From DASQDT01 sp036380435 (GTDB taxonomy: Bacteria; Acidobacteriota; Blastocatellia; Pyrinomonadales; Pyrinomonadaceae), in contig DASVES010000306.1 of NCBI GenBank assembly GCA_036380435.1, positions 1-23,587 on the forward strand: 23,587 nucleotides of DNA. The letters run 5' to 3'. A model generated the notes under the pieces. The model was not told the origin of the DNA and searched no databases. It worked only from the letters and a program-made list of their open reading frames with translations. A program made the translations under genes and the position numbers. This document shows, piece after piece, positions 15,878 through 23,587 of this stretch (position 1 is the first letter of the stretch; each line of letters begins with the position of its first letter).

Positions 15878-18424
15878 ATGCGCCCTCGTGCCGTCGATTC
15901 ATTCGCACGCCACTTTCCCAACCCCTTCCGCCGCGCGGCGCATCGCCTGATGTTGTCGCCGCCGGCGCTCTTGAGCGCGGCGTTTGCGCTCGTCCTGATC
16001 GCGTGCGTCGCCGCGCCGGGGCAGACGGCCTACAGGAAGCCGCCACAGCCCGTCCTCGACGTGCTCAACGCCCCGGTCCCGCCGAGCGCCACGATCAGCC
16101 CGGCGCGCGATCAGATGCTGCTCGCGACGGGCGTGCGCTATCCGCCGATAACCGAACTGGCGCAGCCGATGCTCCGCCTCGCGGGCCTGCGTATCAACCC
16201 GAATCTCTCCGCGCCGCACATGTCGCCCTACTACGTCGCGCTCTCGGTCAAGCGTATCTCCGACGGCGCGGAGACGAAGATACAACTCCCGGCGGGCGCG
16301 CAAATCGGCTTCCCGCAGTGGAGCCCCGATGGCCGACTCTTCGTCTTCACCAACACCACGCCCGCGGGTCTGGAGCTGTGGGTGGGCGAGACGGCGACGG
16401 CGAAGGTTCGACGGCTGAAGGGCGTGACGGTTAACGCCGCCTACGGCCAGCCCGTTCGCTGGATGCCCGACGGGCGGACGCTGCTCGTGCAGCTCGTCAA
16501 TGCAAAGCGCGGAGCGTCGCCCGTCGCCGCGAGCGTGCCCGTGGGGCCGACCGAGCAGGAGAGTTCCGGCAAGGCTTCCGGCGCCGCCACGTTTCAAGAC
16601 CTGCTTAGAAACGCGCACGACGAAAACCTGTTCGACTACTACGCGACCTCACAGCTCGCTCTCATCGACAGCGCGAGCGGTAAGATAACCAACCTCGGAC
16701 AACCGGCCATCATTGACGAAGCCGCGCCCGCTCCCGACGGCAAGCACCTGCTCGTCGCGAAAGTCCATCGTCCGTACTCGTATCTGCACCCGTCCTTCTA
16801 CTTCCCCGTTGACATGGAGGTGTGGGACACGGGCGGGCGCGTCGTCCACAAGCTCGCGAGTCTGCCCCTCGCCGATCAGGTGCCGCTTCAGGGCGTGCGG
16901 ACGGGGCCGCGCTCTATCCAGTGGCGTCCGACCGACCCGGCCACGCTCGTCTGGGCCGAGGCGCTCGACGGCGGCGACCCGAAGAAGAAAGTCACGCACC
17001 GCGACCGCGTGATGTCGGTGAAAGCGCCATTCACTATGTCGCCGAACGAAATCTTCAAGACCGAGCATCGCTATTCCGGCATCCAGTGGGGCGAGCGTGG
17101 CGGCCTCGCCTTCGTCACAGACTTCGACCGCGACCGTCGCTGGACGCGCACGCAGCTCATTAACTTCGACGAAGCGCAGGCGAAGCCGCGCGAGATTTGG
17201 AGCCGTAGCGTCAACGACCAGTATGGCAACCCCGGCACGCCCGTCACGCGCGTCCTGCCGAGCGGCCACCGCGTCGTCCTCCATCACAATGACTCGATCT
17301 ATCTCACCGGCGCCGGCGCATCCTCCGATGGCGACCGCCCGTTCCTCGACCGCATGAGCCTCCAGACGCTCAAGACCGAGCGACTCTTCCGCAGCGCGTC
17401 GGACGCTTATGAGACTTTCGTCGCGCTTCTCTCCGACGACGCGCGCCAGATCGTCACGCGCCGCGAGCGCCCCATCGAACCGCTCAACTACTACATCCGC
17501 ACACTCGGCAGCGGCGACGCATCGGCCGGCGGCTCAACCGACAGTGCAGCCGCCGCCACGCGTCCGCTCACACAGTTCCCCGACCCGACGCCGCAGCTTC
17601 AGGGCATCAAGAAGCAACTCGTCAAGTACAAGCGCGCCGACGGCGTCGATCTCTCCTTCACGCTCTACCTGCCGCCCGGCTACAAGGAGGGCACGCGCCT
17701 CCCCACGGTCGTCTGGGCTTACCCGCTGGAGTTCAACGACCCGGCCACCGCCGGACAGGTCACCGGCTCCACGCAGCGACACACGACCATCGGCGGCTAC
17801 TCGCATCTCTTCTTCCTGCTCGAAGGCTACGCCGTCTTAGACAACACCACGATGCCCGTCGTCGGCGACCCCGAGAAGGTCAACGACACATACGTCGAGC
17901 AGATTGTGGCGAGCGCGAAGGCGGCCATCGACAAGGCCGTTGAGATGGGCGTCACCGACCGCGAGCGCGTCGGCGTCGGCGGCCACTCCTACGGCGCTTT
18001 TATGACGGCCAACCTCCTCGCCCACTCCGACCTCTTCCGCGCCGGCATCGCCCGCAGCGGCGCTTACAACCGCACCCTGACCCCGTTCGGTTTCCAGAGC
18101 GAGCGCCGCACCTTCTGGGAGGCGCCCGAGCTTTACATGAAGGTCTCGCCCTTCGTCGTGGCGCACAAGATCAACGAGCCGATTTTGCTCACCCACGGCG
18201 AGGCCGACAACAACTCGGGCACCTACCCCATCCAATCGGAACGTCTCTATCAGGCCATCCGCGGCACCGGCGGCACCGTCCGCTACGTCACGCTCCCACT
18301 CGAATCGCACGGTTACGTCGCCCGCGAATCGACCGAGCATGTACTCCACGAGATGATCTCCTGGTTCAACAAGCACGTGAAGAACGCGGGGCCGCGCAAG
18401 CCCGCGGAGGTGACGAAGAAGTAA
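15878..18424 (+). CDS. Exported S9-family (prolyl oligopeptidase-type) peptidase
   Basis: 848 residues; ATG 15878 has GAGGAGGT at ideal spacing. Residues 24-50 form a hydrophobic export signal; LIAC at 40-43 fits a lipobox (C43), so either a lipoprotein or a secreted protein cleaved after the later Ala residues. Residues about 60-590 are a beta-propeller-like region with FSPDG-like strands (WSPDGRLFVF). Residues about 610-840 are an alpha/beta hydrolase domain with the triad S704 (GHSYGAF), D777 (GEADNNSGT) and H811 (ESHGY). The C-terminal half resembles the glutamyl-endopeptidase/acylaminoacyl-peptidase branch of S9 rather than DPP4. It probably degrades peptides in the periplasm. A heptamer repeat hairpin begins three bases after the stop. 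Confidence 0.93.
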   Translation: MRPRAVDSFARHFPNPFRRAAHRLMLSPPALLSAAFALVLIACVAAPGQTAYRKPPQPVLDVLNAPVPPSATISPARDQMLLATGVRYPPITELAQPMLRLAGLRINPNLSAPHMSPYYVALSVKRISDGAETKIQLPAGAQIGFPQWSPDGRLFVFTNTTPAGLELWVGETATAKVRRLKGVTVNAAYGQPVRWMPDGRTLLVQLVNAKRGASPVAASVPVGPTEQESSGKASGAATFQDLLRNAHDENLFDYYATSQLALIDSASGKITNLGQPAIIDEAAPAPDGKHLLVAKVHRPYSYLHPSFYFPVDMEVWDTGGRVVHKLASLPLADQVPLQGVRTGPRSIQWRPTDPATLVWAEALDGGDPKKKVTHRDRVMSVKAPFTMSPNEIFKTEHRYSGIQWGERGGLAFVTDFDRDRRWTRTQLINFDEAQAKPREIWSRSVNDQYGNPGTPVTRVLPSGHRVVLHHNDSIYLTGAGASSDGDRPFLDRMSLQTLKTERLFRSASDAYETFVALLSDDARQIVTRRERPIEPLNYYIRTLGSGDASAGGSTDSAAAATRPLTQFPDPTPQLQGIKKQLVKYKRADGVDLSFTLYLPPGYKEGTRLPTVVWAYPLEFNDPATAGQVTGSTQRHTTIGGYSHLFFLLEGYAVLDNTTMPVVGDPEKVNDTYVEQIVASAKAAIDKAVEMGVTDRERVGVGGHSYGAFMTANLLAHSDLFRAGIARSGAYNRTLTPFGFQSERRTFWEAPELYMKVSPFVVAHKINEPILLTHGEADNNSGTYPIQSERLYQAIRGTGGTVRYVTLPLESHGYVARESTEHVLHEMISWFNKHVKNAGPRKPAEVTKK

Positions 18425-18426
18425 AC

Positions 18427-18513
18427 AGAAGTCAGGAGTCAGGGGTCAGAAGTCAGAATGAAGAAAGCATGGCTGCTTTTATTCTGACTTCTGACTCCTG
18501 ACTCCTGACTCCT
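18427..18513. repeat. Palindromic heptamer repeat, copy B
   Basis: Arms 18427-18459 and 18481-18513 pair at 31 of 33 positions around a 21-base centre. Units are GTCAGGA and variants (GTCAGGG, GTCAGAA). It starts three bases after the S9 peptidase stop, and the right arm overlaps the stop codon (18512-18514) of the leftward YraN gene. With its T-rich right centre it may act as a two-way terminator between convergent genes. Confidence 0.88.
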
Positions 18514-19048
18514 ATCTTTCCTGCCAGCGACGCTTTTTAAACTTCGCGTCCGTCCAAAAGTTGCGTAGCAGTTCGACGCGCGGGGCGGGCGCGATTCCTT
18601 TTTCGTCGGGCGGGGGCATGACGACGCTGACCACGTCGTAGCGGTAAGGCTCGCCGGCGAGTCCGAGGGCGCGGCGGTAGGCGCGCGCGGCGCGGGAGAT
18701 TTGCCGCTGCTTGCGAAGATCGACGTTGGCCTCGGGCGCGGCGAACCAATCCGACGCGCGCGTCTTCACCTCGACGAAGCAGAGCACGTGGCCCTCGTAG
18801 GCGACGATGTCGATCTCGGCCTGCACGACCGAGCCGCGCAGGTTGCGTCCCACGGGCAGCTTGAAGTTGGCGGCGGCGAGTCGATAGCCGGAGTGCAGCA
18901 GGTGTTCTGCCGCGAGCGTTTCGCCGCGTTGGCCGAGCGCGAGGTGCGGCGAGAGTGGTTCGGCGGAATGGGCGTCGCTTTCAACGCCGCCGACGTGAGT
19001 CGCCCGCTTAAAGTGAGGAAGCAGGTCGCGTAAGCGCATGCCGCGCAT
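18512..19048 (-). CDS. YraN / UPF0102 family nuclease-fold protein
   Basis: 178 residues, longer than the usual 115-130 because of an N-terminal extension of about 35 residues (MRGMRLRDLLPHFKRATH...). The core has GQRGETLAAEHL, AEIDIVAYEG and CFVEVKTRA, the D-x(n)-E-V-K arrangement of restriction-endonuclease-like folds. UPF0102 members are small cytoplasmic proteins, probably nucleases; their cellular role is not settled. Two ATGs (19048, 19039) are possible; the first has GTGAG 5 bases upstream. The stop codon lies in the right arm of repeat copy B. The gene is divergent from der. Confidence 0.88.
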   Translation of the reverse strand: MRGMRLRDLLPHFKRATHVGGVESDAHSAEPLSPHLALGQRGETLAAEHLLHSGYRLAAANFKLPVGRNLRGSVVQAEIDIVAYEGHVLCFVEVKTRASDWFAAPEANVDLRKQRQISRAARAYRRALGLAGEPYRYDVVSVVMPPPDEKGIAPAPRVELLRNFWTDAKFKKRRWQER

Positions 19049-19087
19049 TATAACTCACATTCAATGGCGGAGGGATCATCGGCACAT

Positions 19088-19179
19088 ACAGTACCGCGAG
19101 CGGTAGCCTCGCGGGTCGGGTTGCATGGGGCGGGCCTCTCGCCGCAGCCACACCCGCTCGCTACCGCGCGCGGTACTGT
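19088..19179. repeat. 92-bp palindromic intergenic element
   Basis: Arms 19088-19107 and 19160-19179 are inverted copies with 19 of 20 matches, starting ACAGTACCGCG. Each arm also contains its own palindrome (TACCGC-GA-GCGGTA and TACCGC-GC-GCGGTA). Inner segments pair too (GCGGGT with ACCCGC; GGTTGC with GCAGCC by a wobble), so the unit could fold as one long cruciform. It is unlike the heptamer repeats. Confidence 0.8.
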
Positions 19180-19226
19180 GCTTGAGTCAACCGGCGAGTC
19201 AATCCGTCTTCATCCTTCATGCCATC

Positions 19227-19256
19227 TTGCGGCGCGCACTCGGCAGGCGATACACT
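19227..19256 (+). promoter_or_regulatory. Possible der promoter
   Basis: TTGCGG at 19227-19232, 18-base spacer, TACACT at 19251-19256, about 40 bases before ATG 19297. Both boxes are 4/6 matches, so this is tentative. Confidence 0.3.
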
Positions 19257-19296
19257 CGCGAGTACCCCGCGTCCGATTCAATACGAAAATTATCTT

Positions 19297-20727
19297 ATGA
19301 GCACGAACGAGCAGGAAGTAAGTGAGGGAAGTGCGAGTGAGGTGCGTGCGCCGGCGGCGCCGCTGCCGCTCGTCGCCGTCGTTGGCCGCCCGAACGTCGG
19401 CAAGTCAACGCTCTTCAACCGCCTCGTCGGCGAGCGCCGCTCCATCGTCGGCGACGAGCCGGGCATCACGCGCGATCGCATCTACGGCGAGGCGGAGTGG
19501 TCGGGCCGGCGCTTCTCCATCGTGGACACGGGCGGCATCGTCCCCGACGACGAGGCCCTCATCCCCTCGAACATTCTCCGTCAGGCGGAGTTCGCCATTC
19601 AGGAAGCGTTCGCGCTCGTCTGGGTCGTGGACGTGCGCTCCGGCGTCACGCAGCTCGACGAGGAGCTGGCGCGGCTCCTTCGCTCGACGGGCAAGACCGT
19701 GTTCGTCGCGGCGAATAAGACTGACACCGCCAAGCTCGAAGCGCACGCCGCCGAGTTTCACCAGTTCGGTTTCGAGGACGTGATACCGATCTCCGCGGAG
19801 CACGGCGACGGCGTCGGCGAACTGCTCGACATTCTGATCGCGCACCTGCCCCGGAAGGATAAGGCCGCGGAAGACGAGAGCGAGACCGAGGCGCGGGAGA
19901 TACGTCTGGCGATTGTCGGCCGCCCGAACGTCGGCAAGTCTTCGCTCCTCAACCGCCTGCTCGGCGAGGAGCGCGTCATCGTCTCGCCCGTGCCGGGGAC
20001 GACGCGCGACGCGGTTGATACAGTCGTCGAGCGCGAGGGCCGCAGCTTTCGACTCATCGACACGGCCGGCATCCGCCGCAAGGGCAAGACCGAGGAGATG
20101 ACCGAAAAGCTCTCGGTCGTGATGGCGCGCAGAAGCCTTGAGCGCGCCGACGTGGCCGTGGTCGTCGTCGATGCGGTGGAGGGCGTCACGGCGCTCGACG
20201 CGAACATCGCCGGCTATGCGCTCGATGCCGGCTGCTCGATTCTCATCGCCGTCAACAAGTGGGACGCCGTGCCCGACAAGTTGACGGGGACGCCGGCCGA
20301 GTTCGAGCGCGACCTGCGTCAGAAGATGAAGTTTCTCGAATGGGCGCCCGTCGTCACCATCTCGGCGCTCTCGGGTCAGCGCGTGGACAAACTGCTGGCG
20401 CTCGCCGTGCGGGCCGACGAGGCGCGCGCCACGCGTATCTCGACCTCGCAGTTGAACGACTTCTTCGCGCGCGCCATCGCCGCCCCGCACGCGCCCACCG
20501 CGAAGGCGCAGGGCGGGCAGACGCGCATCCACGTCCAGTACGTCACGCAGGTGGCGGTGCGGCCCCCGCGCTTCGTCGTCTTCACGGCCGGCGGCCGCCC
20601 CGGCCTGCACTTCTCCTACGAGCGCTATCTGCACAACCAACTCCGCGAAGAGTTCGGCTTTTTCGCGACCCCCTTACGCATCATCGAGCGACACAAGAAG
20701 AAGCAGAGGTCAGAGGGTAGAGGTTAG
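19297..20727 (+). CDS. der: GTPase Der (EngA), ribosome assembly
   Basis: 476 residues from ATG 19297 (MSTNEQ); an in-frame ATG at 19219 adds 26 atypical residues without a ribosome site. Two tandem GTPase domains: first G1 GRPNVGKST (30-38) with DTGG and NKTD, second G1 GRPNVGKSS (from 208) with DTAG and NKWD. The C-terminal KH-like domain (about 385-470) ends HKKKQRSEGRG. Der binds the 50S particle and is needed for its maturation. The first domain is preceded by a short charged leader. No clear Shine-Dalgarno is visible. The last codons and stop (20725-20727) fall inside repeat copy C, so the native C-terminus may have been replaced. Confidence 0.97.
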   Translation: MSTNEQEVSEGSASEVRAPAAPLPLVAVVGRPNVGKSTLFNRLVGERRSIVGDEPGITRDRIYGEAEWSGRRFSIVDTGGIVPDDEALIPSNILRQAEFAIQEAFALVWVVDVRSGVTQLDEELARLLRSTGKTVFVAANKTDTAKLEAHAAEFHQFGFEDVIPISAEHGDGVGELLDILIAHLPRKDKAAEDESETEAREIRLAIVGRPNVGKSSLLNRLLGEERVIVSPVPGTTRDAVDTVVEREGRSFRLIDTAGIRRKGKTEEMTEKLSVVMARRSLERADVAVVVVDAVEGVTALDANIAGYALDAGCSILIAVNKWDAVPDKLTGTPAEFERDLRQKMKFLEWAPVVTISALSGQRVDKLLALAVRADEARATRISTSQLNDFFARAIAAPHAPTAKAQGGQTRIHVQYVTQVAVRPPRFVVFTAGGRPGLHFSYERYLHNQLREEFGFFATPLRIIERHKKKQRSEGRG

Positions 20728-20793
20728 AGGTCAGTGAAGAGCAAAAGTCTTTAACTAACCTCTAACCTCTAACCTCTAACCTCTGACCTCTTT
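20705..20793. repeat. Palindromic heptamer repeat, copy C
   Basis: Left arm about 20705-20735 and right arm about 20756-20793, made of GAGGTTA-type units, pairing at all but two of 31 positions from the outer ends; the right arm has one extra unit. The outer sequence is the same as in copy A. It encodes the end of Der and ends 3 bases before the next start codon. Confidence 0.85.
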
Positions 20794-20796
20794 CCT

Positions 20797-23550
20797 ATGC
20801 CTGAAGAGTCCCACCTGAGAACGCTGTTCGAGCACATTAGCGACCCGGCCGTGGTCGTCGGCGGCGGGGAGTTGTTCGCGGCCGGGGGCGAGGTGCTGGC
20901 GGCGAACGCGTCGTTCGCGGCGCTGGCGGGGCGGCCGGAGTCGGAGTTGTGTGGAGTCGAGGTGTCGGCGTTGCTCGCGTTTGAGGGAGGGGCGAGTGGC
21001 GGTTCTTCATTCGGGAATCTGTTCGCGGGCGACGGCGAGGGTTGGGTGCCGGTCAAGGTCGAGCGCGTGCCGTGCCGTTGGGAGGGACGAGAGGCGTGTG
21101 TCCTGTTGGTGCGCCCGACGACGGCGGCGCGCGACCGGGAACACGAGACGCTGCGGCCCGAGGAAGTCGGCGCGCTCTTCGACTTTTTGCAGGAGGCCAC
21201 CGAGCACGTCGAGGTCGTCAACCGCGTGGTCGCCGCCGTCAACTCCAGCCGCACCATCGACGAGGTCTTCAAGCTCGCCAGCCAGCAGATCGGCGCGGTC
21301 GTCCCCTTCGACCGCGCCTCCATCGCTCTCTGCGAGGAGGACTGTAAACGGCTACGAGTCTTCGCACTCTCAGGGGAGCACGCCGCCCCGCTTCAGGTCG
21401 GCGCGACCGCCCCGCTGCGCGGCTCCGTCACCGAGCAGGCGCTCGGCGAGCGCCGCGCCTTAGTCATCCCCGACCTCGCCGCCGAGACGCGCTTCAACGT
21501 CTACGACGACTTGCAGCGCGAGGGCTTCCGCTCGGCCGTCTGCGTGCCGCTTTTCTCGATGGAGCGCGCCGTCGGGAGCCTCAACCTGACGAGCCGCACG
21601 CCCGCGGCCTACGGCCGGCGCCACCTGCTCGCCCTCGAACGCCTCGCCGCCCCGCTCGCCATCGCCATCGAGAAAGTTCTGCTCCTCGAACAGTCCGAGC
21701 GCCGCGCGCGCGAGATGGGCGACCGCGCCGAGGAGCTGAGCGGCCTCTTCGAGATTTCCCGAACCTTCTCCACGCTCACCGACACCACGGAGATCAGCGC
21801 CCGACTGGCGCGCGCCATCGCACAGCTCGTCGGCGGCGAGACGTGCCTCATCGCCACCTACGACCGCAAGCAGAACGCGGTGCGCGCCGAGGCCGGACAC
21901 AACACGCCGCCCGAGCTGCTGCGCGAGTTCCACTTCGCGCTTGAGCGCGAGAACACTTCCGCCCCCGTCTACCTGACCGGCGAGGCGTTCCTCTCGAACG
22001 ACCCCGGCCGGGACGCGCGTCTCAACCACTCCTTCGTCGAACGCTACCGCATCAACTCGGTGCTGAGCGTCCCCATGCGTATCAAGCGCGAGCTGATCGG
22101 TTTCATCTACGTCGGCAACCGCGCGGGAGGCTTTCGCGAGCGCGACATGCGTCTGCTGGAAATCTTCTCGGTGCAGGCGGCCGAGACCATCGTCAATGCG
22201 CGCCTGTTCCTGACCATTCAGGCGCAGGCCGAGCGCGAGGCCGTCATCAACCGCCTGCTGCTCTCGCTTCAGCGCGGCGGCGAGCCGCGCGACAAGATCG
22301 GCGCCGTCATCGAGCGCATCGGACAGGTGCTCGACCTCGACCGCTGCATCGTCGTGCTCTTTTCCGAGGGCGAGCATGACGACTATTACGGCGAGTGGTG
22401 CGCCGAAGGCGTCGCGCCCGTCACGCACATGGCGGACGTGCGCGAGCGTTCGCCCGTCCGCTACGCGCTACGCACGGCGCGGCGTCCTTTGATCGCCAAC
22501 GACGTGACGAGTCACCCGCTCGCCGCCGGCAACTCAGAGCTCGTCGAGCGCACCCAGCTCAAGAGCATGATGGTCGTCCCCATCATGCACCTCGGGCGCG
22601 TCATCGGTAGTTTGAGCGCGCACCAGACGCGCGCCCGACGCGAGTGGAGCGAGGACGACATCGACCTGCTGACGGCGGTCGCCACGCACGTCGGGGCGAC
22701 GCTGGAGAACGCCCGGCTCATCACCGAGCTGCGCGAGGCCAACCGGCTCAAGGACGAATTTCTCGCCACGCTCTCGCACGAGCTACGCACTCCCCTGACG
22801 GCCATCACCGGCTGGGTCGATCTGCTCTCGGAAAGCGAGTCGGCACGCACCGACCGCGACCTCGCCGACGGCGTCGCCGCCATCAGCGCCTCGGCCACGT
22901 CGCTCACGCAGCTCATCTCCGACCTCCTCGACCTGTCGCGCATCCAGCGCGGCGTGCTCAGATTGGAGCGCGAGCCGCTGGACGTGAACCAGTCGGTGAC
23001 GAGCGCCGCACGGGCCGTCCGGCAGGGGGCGGCCGCGCGCCGGCAGGAGTTGCACCTGGAGCTTGCGGAGAGCCTGCCGCACACCATCGCCGACGCGCAC
23101 CGCGTCCAGCAGATTTTGTGGAACCTCCTGACGAACGCCATCAAGTTCACGCCGCAGGGCGGACGCGTCACGGTGCGCTCGCGGCTTTTGGACGAGGGGC
23201 TGAAGCTCGGCGAGCAGGGCGCGGCGGGAGAGCACCTGCGCTGGATTGTGATCGAGGTGGAGGACACGGGCGAGGGCATCCCCGAAGAGTTCCTGCCATT
23301 TATCTGGGATCGCTTCCGGCAGGCCGACGGCTCGGCCACGCGCCGCCACGGCGGACTCGGCATCGGCCTCGCGCTCGTCAAGGAGTTGATCGAGGCGCAC
23401 GGTGGGTCGGCGGAGGCCGAGAGCCGCGTCGGCGGCGGCACCTCCTTCAGCGTCCGCCTTCCCGTCATCGAGGTCGAGGAGTGGATGGAGAGGGAGCCGC
23501 GCTTCCAGTCGCCGCGAGGCGACGGCGCCGGGCGCGGCGAGTTCAGTTAG
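20797..23550 (+). CDS. PAS-GAF-GAF-GAF sensor histidine kinase
   Basis: 917 residues. A PAS-like N-terminus (5-112, LFEHISDPAVVV) is followed by three GAF domains (about 140-300, 310-470 and 480-640), HisKA with phospho-acceptor H661 in SHELRTPLTAI, and HATPase with N box NLLTNAIKF and G boxes DTGEGIPEEF and GGLGIGLALVKELIEAHGG. There is no transmembrane helix, so it should be a soluble sensor of an intracellular small ligand or redox/light cue; the GAF ligands cannot be named. There is no receiver domain or neighbouring response regulator in the window, so it is an orphan as seen here. It starts 3 bases after repeat copy C and lacks a Shine-Dalgarno. It may be co-transcribed with der if the hairpin does not stop RNA polymerase. 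Confidence 0.93.
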   Translation: MPEESHLRTLFEHISDPAVVVGGGELFAAGGEVLAANASFAALAGRPESELCGVEVSALLAFEGGASGGSSFGNLFAGDGEGWVPVKVERVPCRWEGREACVLLVRPTTAARDREHETLRPEEVGALFDFLQEATEHVEVVNRVVAAVNSSRTIDEVFKLASQQIGAVVPFDRASIALCEEDCKRLRVFALSGEHAAPLQVGATAPLRGSVTEQALGERRALVIPDLAAETRFNVYDDLQREGFRSAVCVPLFSMERAVGSLNLTSRTPAAYGRRHLLALERLAAPLAIAIEKVLLLEQSERRAREMGDRAEELSGLFEISRTFSTLTDTTEISARLARAIAQLVGGETCLIATYDRKQNAVRAEAGHNTPPELLREFHFALERENTSAPVYLTGEAFLSNDPGRDARLNHSFVERYRINSVLSVPMRIKRELIGFIYVGNRAGGFRERDMRLLEIFSVQAAETIVNARLFLTIQAQAEREAVINRLLLSLQRGGEPRDKIGAVIERIGQVLDLDRCIVVLFSEGEHDDYYGEWCAEGVAPVTHMADVRERSPVRYALRTARRPLIANDVTSHPLAAGNSELVERTQLKSMMVVPIMHLGRVIGSLSAHQTRARREWSEDDIDLLTAVATHVGATLENARLITELREANRLKDEFLATLSHELRTPLTAITGWVDLLSESESARTDRDLADGVAAISASATSLTQLISDLLDLSRIQRGVLRLEREPLDVNQSVTSAARAVRQGAAARRQELHLELAESLPHTIADAHRVQQILWNLLTNAIKFTPQGGRVTVRSRLLDEGLKLGEQGAAGEHLRWIVIEVEDTGEGIPEEFLPFIWDRFRQADGSATRRHGGLGIGLALVKELIEAHGGSAEAESRVGGGTSFSVRLPVIEVEEWMEREPRFQSPRGDGAGRGEFS

Positions 23551-23587
23551 GAAGCTGAGGGCGCGTCGCAAGACTGTAGGGGCAGGG

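Noticed and set aside
19405..20640. 411-residue frame antisense to der
   Set aside because: Shadow of a well-conserved GTPase gene; no recognisable motif.

Overview
The window is high-GC bacterial chromosome without tRNA, rRNA, phage or IS genes. An lpxD gene implies a Gram-negative, lipid A-making cell. The gene mix (NtrY/NtrC-type two-component genes, a GAF-rich sensor kinase, long WD40 and S9 peptidase proteins) and short palindromic repeats at gene ends resemble Acidobacteriota, perhaps class Blastocatellia. That placement is inference from style, not a search result.

Layout. 1-3163 (+): the 3' part of an NtrY-like membrane histidine kinase and an NtrC-type sigma-54 response regulator, separated by a perfect palindromic repeat. 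3183-8455 (-): a two-gene operon with its own promoter, encoding a three-module TIR/TIR-like protein followed, with an ATGA overlap, by a membrane-anchored nSTAND NTPase with 14 WD40 blades. This is the most interesting locus: it looks like a signalling or conflict (possibly anti-phage) system. 8775-12033 (+): a radical SAM protein with a SPASM-like tail, an MGDG-synthase/UgtP-like glycosyltransferase and a short-chain dehydrogenase; a near-perfect palindrome lies between a promoter and the first of these. 12275-13462 (+): a methyltransferase with a very regular N-terminal coiled coil. 13626-14087 (+): a bacterioferritin-like protein. 14168-14461 (-): a small unknown protein, convergent with the ferritin across a strong hairpin. 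14652-15692 (-): lpxD. 15878-18424 (+): an exported S9-family peptidase. 18512-19048 (-): a YraN/UPF0102 protein. 19297-20727 (+): the ribosome-assembly GTPase Der. 20797-23550 (+): a PAS/GAF3 sensor histidine kinase with no receiver or partner in view.

A second theme is a family of 7-bp-periodic, mostly palindromic repeats starting at or within a few bases of stop codons (after NtrY, the SDR, the S9 peptidase and Der). Two of them supply the stop codon and last residues of the upstream gene, and also form the leader of the next gene, leaving it without a visible Shine-Dalgarno. A different 92-bp palindromic element lies upstream of der.
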